Positions 20,637 to 31,529 are shown, numbered from the stretch's first letter. The stretch is DNA of 33,087 nucleotides from Intoshia linei (GCA_001642005.1 LWCA01000310.1:1-33087), one strand, 5' to 3'. Notes: generated from the sequence alone by a model not told the origin. Program-made: numbers and translations.

Positions 20637-21589
20637 ATGAGACATTTAACACATGATGAAAAAGTTGAAATTCTTGCTCTATTTAAAGAAGGTAGGAATA
20701 GAGGTTACCTCGCGACCCGGTATAGCGTCTCCCATACCACAATCGGCAGGTTAGTATATCGAAATGATCCCAAAAGAGGCATAACAAGTGGTAGACCGCT
20801 GAAATTGAATGAAAACCATATTAATTTTGTTGTGGAGCGGGTTAATGAAAGTCTTTGTGTTTCATCGATTCAATTAGCTACTGAATGGACTGAAGAAGTT
20901 GAACTAAATGTATCCTCAAAAACAATCCGCAATTGGCTAAATGATCGAAGATACCATTCCAGGACACCAGCAAAAAAAACACTACTCCGCCCAAAAAATA
21001 AGACCAAGCGATATGAGATTGCTAGAAAGTGGCTGATATGGACTCCCCAAGATTGGAATAAGATAATATTCAGTTATAAAACAAAAATTAACTTTATTGG
21101 ATCTGATGGAATAAGGCATGTATGGCGAAAAAACAACACCAGAAATGAATCTAAAAATATAACGGCCACTATAAAACACGGTGGTGGTTCTATAATGGTT
21201 TGGGGTTATTTTTCTTACAATGGAGTGGGGGAGATACATTTTATCGACGGTATCATGGATTCTGTAGCATATACGCATATACTTGCTACAAAACTACCAT
21301 TGTCGGCTCGAAATTTGTGCGTGGAAGACTACCGTTTCCAACAAGACAATGACCCCAAACATACGTCCAGGCTTGCAAAGTCCAGATATGAAGCCGATGT
21401 GAACATCTATGGGCTCATATTAAGGTCAAATTGATAAATAAATGCGTTAAAAACAAGACGGGATTGAAACCAGCTGTTCTGGATGTGTGGAGGAATATAG
21501 ACGTGAGATTTTGCCAGAAGCTCGTCAATAGCATGCCAAGACGTGCTATGAAACTCTACCGTGCAGGAGGTGGTCATACGTCATATTAA
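20637..21589 (+). pseudogene. Tc1-like transposase, inactivated
   Basis: The N-terminal half has a helix-turn-helix DNA-binding region (MRHLTHDEKVEILALFKEG, then YSVSHTTIGRLV), then the RNase H-like DDE domain. The first catalytic Asp, expected in FSDES, is Tyr here (IIFSYKTKI). The second is kept (FQQDNDPKHTS). Between 21390 and 21400 the frame breaks: the original frame runs to a stop at 21434, while the family C-terminus continues in another frame from 21398 (CEHLWAHIKVKL to a stop at 21589). About 20-25 residues carrying WPSQSPDLNPIE and the third acidic residue are missing. So the gene has a substituted catalytic residue, an internal deletion and a frameshift. The natural start is the ATG at 20637; the open frame extends 7 codons upstream. 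Confidence 0.92.
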
Positions 21590-21651
21590 AAATGTTTTTA
21601 AATTAATATTATATAAATGTGCAATACTTTTTTATATGTGTTAAAAGTCTA

Positions 21652-21825
21652 TGAAATTAATATTGTATTTTAGTGGCTACTAATGAATTTTTTTACTACA
21701 AGATGTATTTTATTGTAAATAAATATTACTATGGTTATTATATAATTTAAATTTTGAGATTTTGCGCTTGTAGTCTATTTTTATTTAACAATGTGCAAAT
21801 GGTGCAATACTTTTTTTTAATAGTG
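21652..21825 (-). repeat. Right terminal inverted repeat of the Tc1-like element
   Basis: Reverse-complement partner of 20438-20610, starting 63 bp after the end of the degenerate transposase frame. It diverges from the left arm mainly by single substitutions and small indels. Confidence 0.85.
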
Positions 21826-22184
21826 TAATTATAATTATAGTTGCGTTTGTATACATTAATGTTCAAAATCCTAAAAATTTTCATAAATAGCATAAATTCC
21901 AGAAAAAATAAAATTATAAACACCTATTTTATATTTTTTAATGTGATAAATTATCACTGATAATATATATTCGATACCAATTTAATAAATACTTAAAAAT
22001 ACCAATTATGTATCAATAATTAACGGAATCAACAAAAAGTTAAAACATTTTTCTATTAGGTACAAAAATGTCAGATTTATAGATGTGAATTTTAAAATTT
22101 ATAGTTCAAAAAAACTTGCCCTAATTATTATATAACAAATTCAGAAAATAATTTTAATTGAGATACAATAATTTTAGGTTAGAT

Positions 22185-22620
22185 CAGTGGATCATGATTC
22201 AAATAGTGTACGGACCTCCATTTCAAAATATTTATTTTTGTGGACACCAAATAAAACATGAAATATTAAACATTTATAACAAATTAAAAGTTTTTTCTCA
22301 TAAGATTTGATAAAATTGTGGTTTTAAAAAAAATATTGAAAAAAGGGGGTTTTCCCCTTAAGGTTTGGTATAATTGTATTTTTTATTTTAGGGTTTGATT
22401 AATCAATTTTATCATATGGTTTGGTAAAAATGTATTTTTTATTTTGGCGTTTAATTAAGTTGATTTTTATCATATGATTTGGTTAAATCGGATTTCTTAA
22501 AAATATATTGATAAAATCGATTTTTCCCGGAAAGTTTGAAATGGTATTTTTTATTAAATTTTATTAATGGTGTGATGGAAGTGGGGTTTTTGAAATGATA
22601 ATGTATCGGCGTCTAGGCTT
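22185..22620. mobile_element. hAT-like element remnant with internal tandem units
   Basis: It starts CAGTGGATCATGATTCAAAT after GGTTAGAT, a typical hAT left end and target. From about 22290 it contains degenerate units with the theme ATATGGTTTGGTAAAAATGT and TATTTTTTATTTTNGGGTTT. These resemble, in inverted orientation, the units inside the hAT element at 28227-29073. No right end or second GGTTAGAT was found, so it is truncated. Confidence 0.5.
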
Positions 22621-22739
22621 TGGCATAAATTCCCAACATCTGGTAATTCTGTAATACATACGCATGTACAATTTACCGTTAGCGATCGTGAAAGCTAACA
22701 ACTGTTTATACACAGTACTTAGTACCGTATTTTTCGGAG

Positions 22740-22802
22740 TATAAGGCGCACCTTTTTACATGAAAAATTAGGAATGAGCCTTATACGCCAGTGCGCCTTA
22801 TA
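22740..22802. repeat. Palindromic DNA-transposon end (TATAAGGCGCAC)
   Basis: CCGTATTTTTCGGAGTATAA leads into TATAAGGCGCAC (22740-22751), whose exact complement GTGCGCCTTATA lies at 22791-22802. The two 12-bp arms could form a hairpin. I recall ends of this type from DNA transposons in many animal genomes, but cannot assign a superfamily. No far end was found. Confidence 0.5.
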
Positions 22803-23391
22803 TTTGAAAAATCGCCTCATTGAAGAATGTAAATTTATGATATGAAATCAAGACATAAAACATTCAAGATAATGGATATCCATTTCTTATTTACTTGATC
22901 CAAGTTAGCACACATTTATAATTTCATAACGCAGTGTATCTAAATTAGCTGTAGGTGTAATCTAAAAAATTAATCCACAAACTTGACACATTTTATCAAC
23001 ATTTTAATTTTAAATTTTAAATTTTTATTTATAGAAATTAAAATTTAATCTAATGTACTTGTATAATTTAATGTGTAAGCCGTGTGAACTCTAAAATGAA
23101 AAAGTAAACAAAAAGCGTGATGAAATTGAATAATTTAATTAGTGTTATTTTACATCTCTACAGCAAAGCGACTCGAAAGTCTTGAGATAAAATGTGTAAT
23201 ATTATGGCAATACATGTAGTAGAGTTAAAATTTAAAAATGTGTGAAATAAAATGTATGCAAACTATTGGTAGTAAAGTGCAAATTATTATAAAAGTAAAG
23301 TAAAATGATTATTATAAAAATGATAAAAATGATGTTCACTATTTGACCCATTTTCCTAATTTATTACTTAAATTTTTCTAATCTGGAGCAA

Positions 23392-26300
23392 ATGTACATT
23401 AGAAATTATCGAACTATTGATCAAATTGATATACATGGACAAGATTTTAGTAGAAACAAATTAAACATTAAAAGACGCAATTTTATAGAATGCAACACAT
23501 TGAATAAAAATTACAAATTTCAAAAATTTGGAAAGATGAACTGCGGTTCAACGTACATAAATTCAAATTGTGCTTATAGTTGTATAAATTCGACGAAATT
23601 GGGTAAAAAAGGTGACAAAAAAGATAAACACCGCCACAATATATTGGATTTCAGTGGAGATTTGTGTGATATAAAACAATTAGCGAGTAATGGTTTAATT
23701 GAAACGATTAGAGATGGCATATTAGAAGAAAGTAAAATGGGAAAATATAGTGAAGATTTTGGTCTATGGCAAAATAATTATTTTGATATATTATGGTTGG
23801 AATTACAGGCATATCGATGTGGTAATTCTATTAAATTTCAAGATAATTTGATTTGCAATAATCGAGAAAACGTTGATACCGTTTTAGAGTCTATATTAAA
23901 ATTTAGAGTCACCGATAAGACATGTAACGTATCAGGTGAAACGGTAGGTAGATTCTTAGTAACTAGAACCTCGTCCGACAAAATATTCTCTAAAAAGGAA
24001 AATTTGGTACTTTATTCAATCCGAAACGTTTCGTCGTTTCATTACATTGTCAAAGAAAATGGAATCGTTCAAACTAAAGTAACTCAACAAATGAATTTAT
24101 TGGATAAAGTTTTTTCCTTATATCAAAGCAAAAGGCACGTGTCCAATAATCACAAATTAATGACGACGGAAGGGTTTAATTTAAAAATATTAGCAATGAC
24201 AGTCTGGTCGAATACTATTAGTGAAATGTGTAACGTGATTGATAAATTGGGTTCAATTTTATTGAACCCCAAAGAAAAAAATTGGTGGCCGTTCAAAGTG
24301 AATTTACAAAAAATGCCTAAAAATCCTCAAATATCGAATAGTTTGAAAATGTATCAATATGTCGCTGAAATGAAAATGAGAAAAGAAGGAGTAATGAATT
24401 TGTTAAACTTTGTTTGTACCACCATTAAACATTGTGTTTGTCGGACGCGATTAATCTTGGAAAAAAAAGGCAGCTTGTTAGACCATGAATGTGATTTTAA
24501 AAGTTTAAACACTCTTGATTATTGCCGAAATCAATTTGAAACTGAATCAAAAAACTTGGATTCCAACTCTGATTCTACTCGAAGGTTTATGTGGCCAGAA
24601 GAGTTTTTGAAAATTGGCTTACCATCTCTCAAACCCATGTATTTGTTTCTCGTTCGTATTCCAGTTGACGTGATACATGAATGTATCATTGTTACAATCG
24701 ATCAACATTTCACTCCTTCAGCTCCCAAACCATCCTTCCCAAGTCTAAAACAATTGTTGCACGAATATCGGCAATTATTGTATTCTGCTGTAAAGGCCAA
24801 AAAGTTTTATATTAAGGTTGTCTGTTCTTTAGGTTTTCAAGAGTTTTTAGATGGAGAACTGAGTCTTTTTGATAATGATGTAAAAAGATTAATAGATATT
24901 TATTTTGTCCAATTGCAAGATTGGATTTTAATGGCGCAAGACATTCAGACGGCGTCAAAGATGAAAAAAATTGAAGAAACGTTTATGAGTGAATGGGAAT
25001 TTATGAAAAATGTGTGTATCAATATCAAAGATACGGAATCGTTTGCAGCAATCAAGTTTTGCAACATTGTACGAGAAATCATTGACCGTACTACCGAAAC
25101 TGTTGAAAAGGAATGGATTTCCTGTAAAAATGAAATTACTAATCAATTTATGGCAATTTCACCCCACGTATCATCTGGAAAGTATATTTCCTGTTTCGCT
25201 TATCGTATGCAGCTTAAAAAAATTTCATCCACTTCATTACGATCTATCAGAGATAACACCACCAAATTCCAAAAACGTGTCATGCGATGTCTCAATTACT
25301 CCAAAGTCATCAAAAGCGACCTCGAAAACGTTTGCGTATACAAATTAAACTGCAAGAAAACGGAATTACTAGAAAAATTGAGTAAAGCAAACTACTATAC
25401 CCTTTATACTAAAATTAAAAACGTGTATATTTTCATATCTAACCATTCATCGTATTTTAGCACAAAAAAACAAATACTGTTTACTAATATTACAAAAAAT
25501 GATGCTTTATCAGAATTACAAAATAATTTCATAAAAGGTCACTTGGTTATGGTCGCATCTGACCAGACCATCAAATGTAATCGTACCATTGCTAATACTC
25601 CATCTATTTTAAATTTTGAAAACATATCCAACATTGACATCCCTATTAGTGATGGAGTCGTACTTGCTACCCTAGGCAAAAATTTGGCCGAGGAAACAAA
25701 AGAATTTGAAGAATTACTGGGCAGCTACATAAAACCATTTGTCCCTAAAGCTTGCTACAGTCGGTCCATCCGCATTAGTTTGACCCGGCTTTGTGAGTCG
25801 GTCAATTGTTTAAGGATATTTAGCAAAAAAGTTTTAAAAGACTCTGAAAAACAATTAAAATACATAAACTCTCTATCTGAGCATTTTGACAATCGTGTCA
25901 TTAAAGAATGTACATCCATTTCTGAATGCAAATCTCACAAATCCGAGTTTTCAGAATGCTCAATCACACAAAATCATAATGTTATCAAATACGCCATTCA
26001 AGAATCGTGTAACGACAAAAAAGAAACAATTTTAACTGTTTTTAACATGCTATTCGATATGTACAATGCAATTTCTGAATTATATTATAATAAATTACCT
26101 GCAAATCAATCCAAACATTTTATAGAATTGGCTACTGATTGGATTTCGTTTGTTTCTGAATTTTGTATTGGACATGGTTTAAAATCAAGGTATTGTAGCC
26201 AGGGTGTAGATTTTTTGCTGAAAATTTGTGAATATGACACTATTAAACACATTCCTGAACCCAGGTTTTCCAATTTTACTGCAATGGTTTATCATTGCAT

Positions 26301-29300
26301 TTCCTTGTTGAAAAGGAAAGAAATACACAGTGAATTTAATAATGAAAAATTGCATAGAAATTGCGTTGGATCCAATAAAAAATTTATTGAAAATTCGAAA
26401 CAAAATATAAAAATTAAATTTTCAGTTGTTTATCCGCAGCAGAATCAAATTATCAAAGGACTAATTTCTCCTGATATGAATTTATCTACTAAACTCACTT
26501 CAGATCAGATTTTTAATATTAGGAGAAATTCAATCATGTTGAAGATTAGAGATATTGAAATTCAGAGATGCAATTATTTAAAAAAAAATAAAATTATTGG
26601 CAAAATTACTAAAGTTGTTAGGTCAAGTTATCAGGATATTAGTACGAGGAGAGTCACGTTTAAATGGGGAAGAGGCAGGAAAATTGGTTATTTTTTTATA
26701 TCATTTAGAATTCATCGTTTAGGGCATGGCTTTTTAACCTTTTTTTCACTTTGGCACGCCAAAAATTCAATAAAATACCATTTTTACTGTGATAACGAAA
26801 AATTTTGTATACATTGTATTTCCGTCATCTAAAATTAAATGATGTCTGTATTCTATATTTCTGTCATTTTATAATTTTTATAATTTTAATCTTTTAAAAA
26901 AGAGGTAATCTGGGGTTTTTATTGTCAAAATATAGTTTTTTGGTTACGCGTTATGATAATGCTTATGAATCATAAGTTATGATTTTAAAAACTGTCATAG
27001 AATGTATGTTTAATTAAGTTCTAAAAATTTTTTTTTGTTTAAAAAAGGGTAATTTTGAGAATTTTCACTATGAAGGTTTAAGTTTCTGAGGTTGCTATTG
27101 ACGATAATGTTAATGGATTTTAAATGATTTTCATCATGTATATTTTTCTATTTTTTAGGGCTGATTTTATTTTTAAAAAAAAGGAGAAATTGGGTTTTGA
27201 CCATGAAAGACCCTATTTTGGGAAATGAAATTAATGATAATGCATCACGCTTGAAAAATTGTATTCGAAGATGGGTTTTTTGAATTTGAGCACTATTAAT
27301 TTTTTAAATAAACGGTAACAGACAATAAATAATAGATATTCAATTTTATATCAGTATACAATTTAACTTTATTTTCGAAATTCGAAACCTCATTAAATTT
27401 AGAAAAATTTAGATGTAAAATGATATTTATAATAAAAAAATTCGGTCATACCCACCCACAAAACTGGGTTAAGAACCCATGGTTTAGAGAATGCTTATTT
27501 GATTTTAAAGTATTAAATAGACTCTATTTAATAGAGTCTAGTGCATCGTTTTCTAACAAGTGGGTTGCGAAACATTTTGGGTTGTATCTATGCGAAAAAA
27601 GTTTTTACATTTAATGTTTTTATGAAAAATTTTTAAAAAATAATGGTTTGTTTGAAGAAGTAGTTAAAAATCACTGTTACTTCCTTAAAATTGACGGCAC
27701 AGTAGGGTGTCCACTTTTGATGTTTTTTATATTAGACATTATATTTAGACAACCCATTTTACACGTGGATAACTATTTGGATTTTAAGCATTTATACCAA
27801 AAAAATAAAATCGGTTAATATTTAATTTACCAAATGTAATTATGGAAATTCATACAAAAATGTTAAGATAAATATAAAATATAATTTTTTAATTTGAGAA
27901 CCTTTGCCCTAATGTATGTTAATTAGTTTAAAAATTTTTGCATTTTTGATGCTACTTGTACTTGTCATCATGAGTTAATTAATTTACTTAAATTCAGCTG
28001 CGAGCAGAGTCGAACCTACCCAGCTCGTAGTCATCAAAAATGACAAATAGGCCGCTATAAATTTTTTTCACAAACTATGTAGTGTCATATAGTTCCTAAC
28101 GGACCTTTCTAAGTCTCTTGGCTTGATATTTTAAAGTTAACACACAAAATTGTTATGATATTCAATAATATAATTTTTTAATGCTCAACTTGGAAAAATG
28201 ACATTACCCACCAAGAGGGTCTAGACCAGTGCTTCTCATGGGGGTGAATATTTTTATGAGGGGGTGAATACTAAAATTTTAGATGATTGGGGTGAATCAT
28301 AAATTTTTAACATATTTTATTTAATTTAGTCAGATATGTAAAAAAACCAAAATTTTACCAAACTTTTAGATAAAAAATCCCTCTATCAGATCCCAAAAGA
28401 AAAAACCCAATTTCACCAACCCTCAAAGAAATNGTAAAAATCCCTTTTTACCAATATCTTTTTTTAAAAATCAAATTTTACCAAACTTTTAGATAAAAAA
28501 TCCCTCTATCAGATCCCAAAAGAAAAAACCCAATTTCACCAACCCTCAAAGAAATAATTTCCTTTTATTAATATTTTTTTAAAAAATACAATTTTATCAA
28601 ACTTTTAGATACAAAATCCCTTTATCACATCCCAAAAGAAAAAACCAAATTTAGATGTTTTGTGTACAAAATTGACTTAACCCTTTTCATACATTTAGTT
28701 TAACCAAATTTCAAAATCAAATTTTTTTTATTTTGTAATGATAGTAGTATCTACAACATAGATTTAATATAGATTTATTGAATACAAAAGTTGATTATTT
28801 TTAATTGAATTAAACTGAGGAAAATGATATGAAAATTAATTTTTTTAATTGATTATATCAAAAATTAAATTAAATTAAATATTTTTCCAAAATTTTAGTA
28901 ATTTACGAAATCGATTAAAAGTATTATTTATCAATAATAGGCTAATTTTTGTTCAAATTTGATCAAATTTTTTTTTATTGTTTGCATAAATATAATTTCA
29001 TCAATTTAAATTGTTTTATGTGTATTCACAAAATTTTTGCGGGCCGCGTTAGAAATAAGTTTGCCGAACGCTGGTCTAGACAGATACGGTAAGTTCAGCA
29101 CTGTCTGTGAGTCGCGATTCGTCAAGTTATGAGTTGGGAACTAGTCATCTAATGTCAAGTTTGACGTGATAAGTTTAAACATAATGATGCTTAGGGGTAT
29201 GTGTTGTTACGGTTATTGTCGTTTCGTTTAGTTAGTTTAAATATCACTATAAATATTGAAACTACAAGTGATTACTTGATTTAGGACAAGGTAGATTTGG

Positions 29301-31021
29301 ACATGTTTATTCTGTTGTAAATTTTGACAGTGGAGATTTGTTGGCAATGAAGGAGGTACATATTTGATTGATCAATATAATTTAATTTTATATCATAAAA
29401 TGAATCTTAAAGTTATAAAATTGCAGATAAAGTACCAACCGATAGATTACTGTATTGCCAAAGATATTGCTGACGAATTAAAATTATTTGAAGGAATATC
29501 TCATCCAAATCTTGTAAAATATCATGGAATAAGTGTTTACACCGTATAATTTCATATAAATTTTAAAAACAGTAAAATTTTAGAACGAATTGTGCATTTT
29601 TATGGAATTTTGTGCATATGGTACTTTAGCTTTTGCATCGAAGCAAGGGTTGAATATGAAAATGATTCGAAAATATCTATATGACATTCTACTGGGAACG
29701 GCCTATCTCCACGACAATTCCATTATACATAGGGATATTAAAGGTGATATTTATTATAAACTGTATGTAATTATTAATTAGGAGCAAATATATTTTTATC
29801 ATCCGATGAACACGTCAAGATGGGAGATTTTGGTTGCTCTGTCAAGTTGACGAGTACTGTAGTACAAAATGTGGTTGGCACAGTCTGTAATATCAACAAC
29901 TACTTAATTCTAATTTTTAAACAATTACAGATGAGTGGTTCAAATTATTACTAGCCTAATTAAATAATTCAAAAGTACAATAGTGTATTGACAAATTTAG
30001 TTATGGAATTTTGTATTCATTTTTTGAATTATCTTTAAATCATATATTATAAAATAGAAATATTAGGCCCTGATGAGCATAGGTTCTAGTTCCATTTTCA
30101 CCACTTTACGCATTTTCATCTAGTAGTGCTACTCAACCGGTGTTCCTGAGAAAATTTTATTCATGATTATATACTTATACTAAAATTTCCATGGATATGT
30201 TATATAGGTGTTCTGCGAGATTAAAAAGGGTGAAGAGCACTAAGCTAGCATTGTTCCACCTCGATTAGAATATAATTAAAGGCTTGTACAATATATATTA
30301 TATAAGCCCTGCAGCAGGTACGGACGGCAAAAAATTTTTAATATTAATGAAAAATTTTCAATTTTTTGATGTAGTGTTTGTATATGGCACTGATTGTACA
30401 ATGTCTATCACAATGTATTTCATGCATATCAATAAGTTTGCCCACCACTGATGTATGTGTAGTCAAGCATTACGAAATGATTAATATATCAGAAAATTAG
30501 GGTGGATACTGATCATGATTTACAGATCGTAACCAAACCCAAAAATATAATGGCGGGTTAGCGCGAGAATTGTCGGCCGTACAGGGCTTGAGTACAACAT
30601 AATAATATATTTGTAACGTCTCAAATTCAACATTACATTAATATTATTATTCTTAATATGATAAATTAATTTTTTAGCTTTCATGGCACCAGAAATGATA
30701 ACCCAACAATGCAGCAATGAAAAATGTGTTGATATTTGGAGTATTGGTTGTGTTGTTATTCAAATGCTGACAGGCGAGGTTATTTAATTTCTTTTAGAAA
30801 TGATGAATGTGTTAATTCCATCTTAGAGACCATGGATCGAAATGGATAATGATTTTATGATAATGTTTCATGTTGGAATGGGTGCTAGTCCAAAAATTCC
30901 AGATTATGTGTCTCACGAAACTGCACACTTTCTAAAACAGTGTTTTATTCGTGATACTAAACTACGATGCACCGCCCACCAATTACTTGGACATGGATTT
31001 GTAAAAATATGTAAAAAATGA
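23392..31021 (+). CDS. MAP3K4: MAP3K4/MEKK4-type mitogen-activated protein kinase kinase kinase, 7 exons
   Basis: Stress-responsive MAP3K (fly Mekk1, human MAP3K4) that phosphorylates MKKs upstream of p38/JNK. Exons are 23392-26686, 29285-29355, 29427-29543, 29584-29743, 29782-29886, 30678-30778 and 30827-31021, giving 1347 residues (human about 1600). The first exon encodes the long regulatory region, including the segment YFDILWLELQAYRCGN, and ends in VTFKWGRGRKIG. The kinase domain starts at IGQGRFGHVY (about 1098-1107). ATP lysine is in LLAMKE (K1121), C-helix ADELKLFEGISHPNLVKYHG (E1139), IIHRDIKGANIF (D1212), GDFGCSVKL (D1230), GTVSFMAPEM, then VDIWSIGCVVIQMLTGERPW and IMFHVGMGASPKIP near the C-terminus. 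HRDIKGANIF plus DFGCSVKL and RPWxExxxxFxIMxxVGMG are diagnostic for MEKK4. Intron 1 (2598 bp) contains a hAT element; the others are 71, 40, 38, 791 and 48 bp. The start codon is the first ATG of the open frame; an upstream exon is possible. Confidence 0.93.
26885..27345 (-). repeat. Dispersed repeat F, copy 4 (inverted)
   Basis: Minus-strand copy of the family at 17022-17590. Its end reads, on the minus strand, ATAAAATTGAATATCT, then GTCTGTTACCGTTTATTTAA. Internal subunits include CATAGAATGTATGTTTAATT, TTCACTATGAAGGTTTAAGT, TTCTGAGGTTGCTATTGACG and AAATTGGGTTTTGACCATGA, spaced about 110-130 bp. Lies in intron 1 of MAP3K4. Confidence 0.6.
27440..27615. mobile_element. hAT MITE relative with strong hairpin
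   Basis: ACCCACCCACAAAACTGGGT, TAAGAACCCATGG and, further on, AAGTGGGTTGCGAAACATTT resemble the subterminal parts of the MITE at 4541-4851 (GAGTGGGTTATCGCAAAATT). A perfect 11-bp inverted repeat TAGACTCTATT / AATAGAGTCTA with a one-base loop lies near 27518-27541. No clear target duplication. The 64-codon frame across it is chance. Confidence 0.45.
28227..29073. mobile_element. hAT-type element with palindromic 8-bp target duplication (847 bp)
   Basis: Left end CAGTGCTTCTCATGGGGG, right end GTTTGCCGAACGCTG. It is flanked by perfect GTCTAGAC direct repeats (28219-28226 and 29074-29081), which match the hAT target consensus nTCTAGAn. Terminal repeats match only over CAGYGYT. There is no transposase frame. 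The interior holds a tandem array (28340-28665). Lies in intron 1 of MAP3K4, about 200 bp upstream of the first kinase-domain exon. Confidence 0.85.
28340..28665. repeat. Tandem array, unit about 116-123 bp, nearly 3 copies, with one undetermined base
   Basis: Copies of ACCAAACTTTTAGATAAAAA followed by ATCCCTCTATCAGATCCCAA and AGAAAAAACCCAATTTCACC start at about 28357, 28480 and 28596 (third copy degenerate). An N at 28433, at the junction of the first and second unit, is the only ambiguous base in the window. It may mark a place where the assembler had difficulty, so true copy number may differ. Confidence 0.9.
30300..30463. mobile_element. hAT-like right end in MAP3K4 intron 5
   Basis: ATAAGTTTGCCCACCACTG followed by ATGTATGT reads, reverse-complemented, as CAGTGGTGGGCAAACTTAT, a classic hAT-type terminus. 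The left partner is not found; CCCTGCAGCAGGTACGGACG near 30306 may belong to it. Fragment only, inside the 791-bp intron between the DFG and APE exons. Confidence 0.4.
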
Positions 31022-31026
31022 ATAAA
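31021..31026 (+). terminator. Poly(A) signal overlapping the MAP3K4 stop codon
   Basis: AATAAA shares its first A with the TGA stop codon (31019-31021). If used, the mRNA would have a 3' UTR of only about 15-25 nt. Confidence 0.6.
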
Positions 31027-31379
31027 GTAATACCATGTCGATTGTAATCAAAATGTCTTTTGATCTTGTCGGAAAATTTAATTTTAATTAAATTAAGTTT
31101 TAATGATTAAGACTTAAAGTATCTAAATATAATATTGTTTTTACCATTTGAAATATTGCGGTAAAATATGCGTTTTAAGGGAAAGCGGTAATAAAAACAT
31201 TAACGAAGTATAATTAAAAAGTAAGACTTTGTTTTGTTGTAATACTAATTTTTCCATTTTTCGTCGACAAGGTCGGTTCTAAGCCTTAGATCAGATCAAA
31301 CAAACTTTCAATCAATTAAACATCAATTCAGCCGCAAAGATACTTTACTCATTGATACTACGATCACATAAAAAATTTA

Positions 31380-31529
31380 ATTTGGCCTTGAGAAAGTGGG
31401 CAGTCAAAAATGTAACATTTTGATAAAAATATTTCCCTTGAATTTGTAGTAAAATAATATATTGCATTATGATTACATGGATTGCGCATGGCCGTATGCG
31501 GCAGTAATGCCGCATGTTGTGCACCACTG
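31380..31529. mobile_element. hAT-like right end with hairpin
   Basis: The end TTGTGCACCACTG followed by CCCTAGAC, preceded by the inverted repeat ATGCGGCA-GTAA-TGCCGCAT (about 31495-31514), looks like a hAT terminus (reverse complement CAGTGGTGCACAACATGCGG). The target-like octamer again contains CTAGAC. No left end is identifiable in the MAP3K4-AGK gap (31027-31772), which otherwise shows nothing recognisable. Confidence 0.45.

Larger units (their letters stand above)
20438..21825 (+). mobile_element. Tc1-like transposon, full length with TA duplications (1388 bp)
   Basis: Terminal inverted repeats of about 173 bp run 20438-20610 and 21652-21825 (starting CACTATTGGAAAAAATTATT and CACTATTAAAAAAAAGTATT). 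They stay similar throughout, including the matching blocks TTGTTAAATAAAAAT, GCAAAATCTC and AAAAAAATTCATTAGTA. The element is flanked by TA (20436-20437 and 21826-21827). The interior carries one decayed transposase gene. Confidence 0.92.
21826..23391. other. Gene-free gap upstream of MAP3K4
   Basis: Apart from the hAT remnant and the TATAAGGCGCAC palindrome, I see no exon or RNA gene. The last few hundred bases presumably hold the MAP3K4 promoter and 5' UTR. A possible splice acceptor (TCTGGAG) sits just before the start codon, so an upstream exon cannot be excluded. Confidence 0.4.

Noticed and set aside
20982-21278. 98-codon open frame on the minus strand
   Set aside because: It is the antisense shadow of the Tc1-like transposase.
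24955-25348. Open frames overlapping the MAP3K4 exon in other frames (also 26185-26403)
   Set aside because: They are shadows of the 3.3-kb coding exon, which matches MEKK4 in its own frame and splices cleanly into the kinase domain.
27702-27716. TAGGGTGTCCACTT as another end of the TTAGGGTGG element
   Set aside because: Only 7 of the 14 terminal bases match in line and no partner end is nearby; similarity may be chance.
28000-28060. GCTGCGAGCAG ... GTAGTCATCAAAAATGAC as a piggyBac terminus
   Set aside because: It recalls the block after 17594, but there is no TTAA-CCC start and no opposite end.
29744-29886. Splice after GGCACAG at 29883 giving GTAFMAPE
   Set aside because: That would leave the activation segment short of the usual GTxxxMAPE spacing. 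The donor at 29887 (TCT|GTAATA) gives GTVSFMAPE with correct phase.
29887-30677. Short ORF on the minus strand at 30520-30717
   Set aside because: It overlaps the APE-motif exon of MAP3K4 antisense and has no motif of its own.
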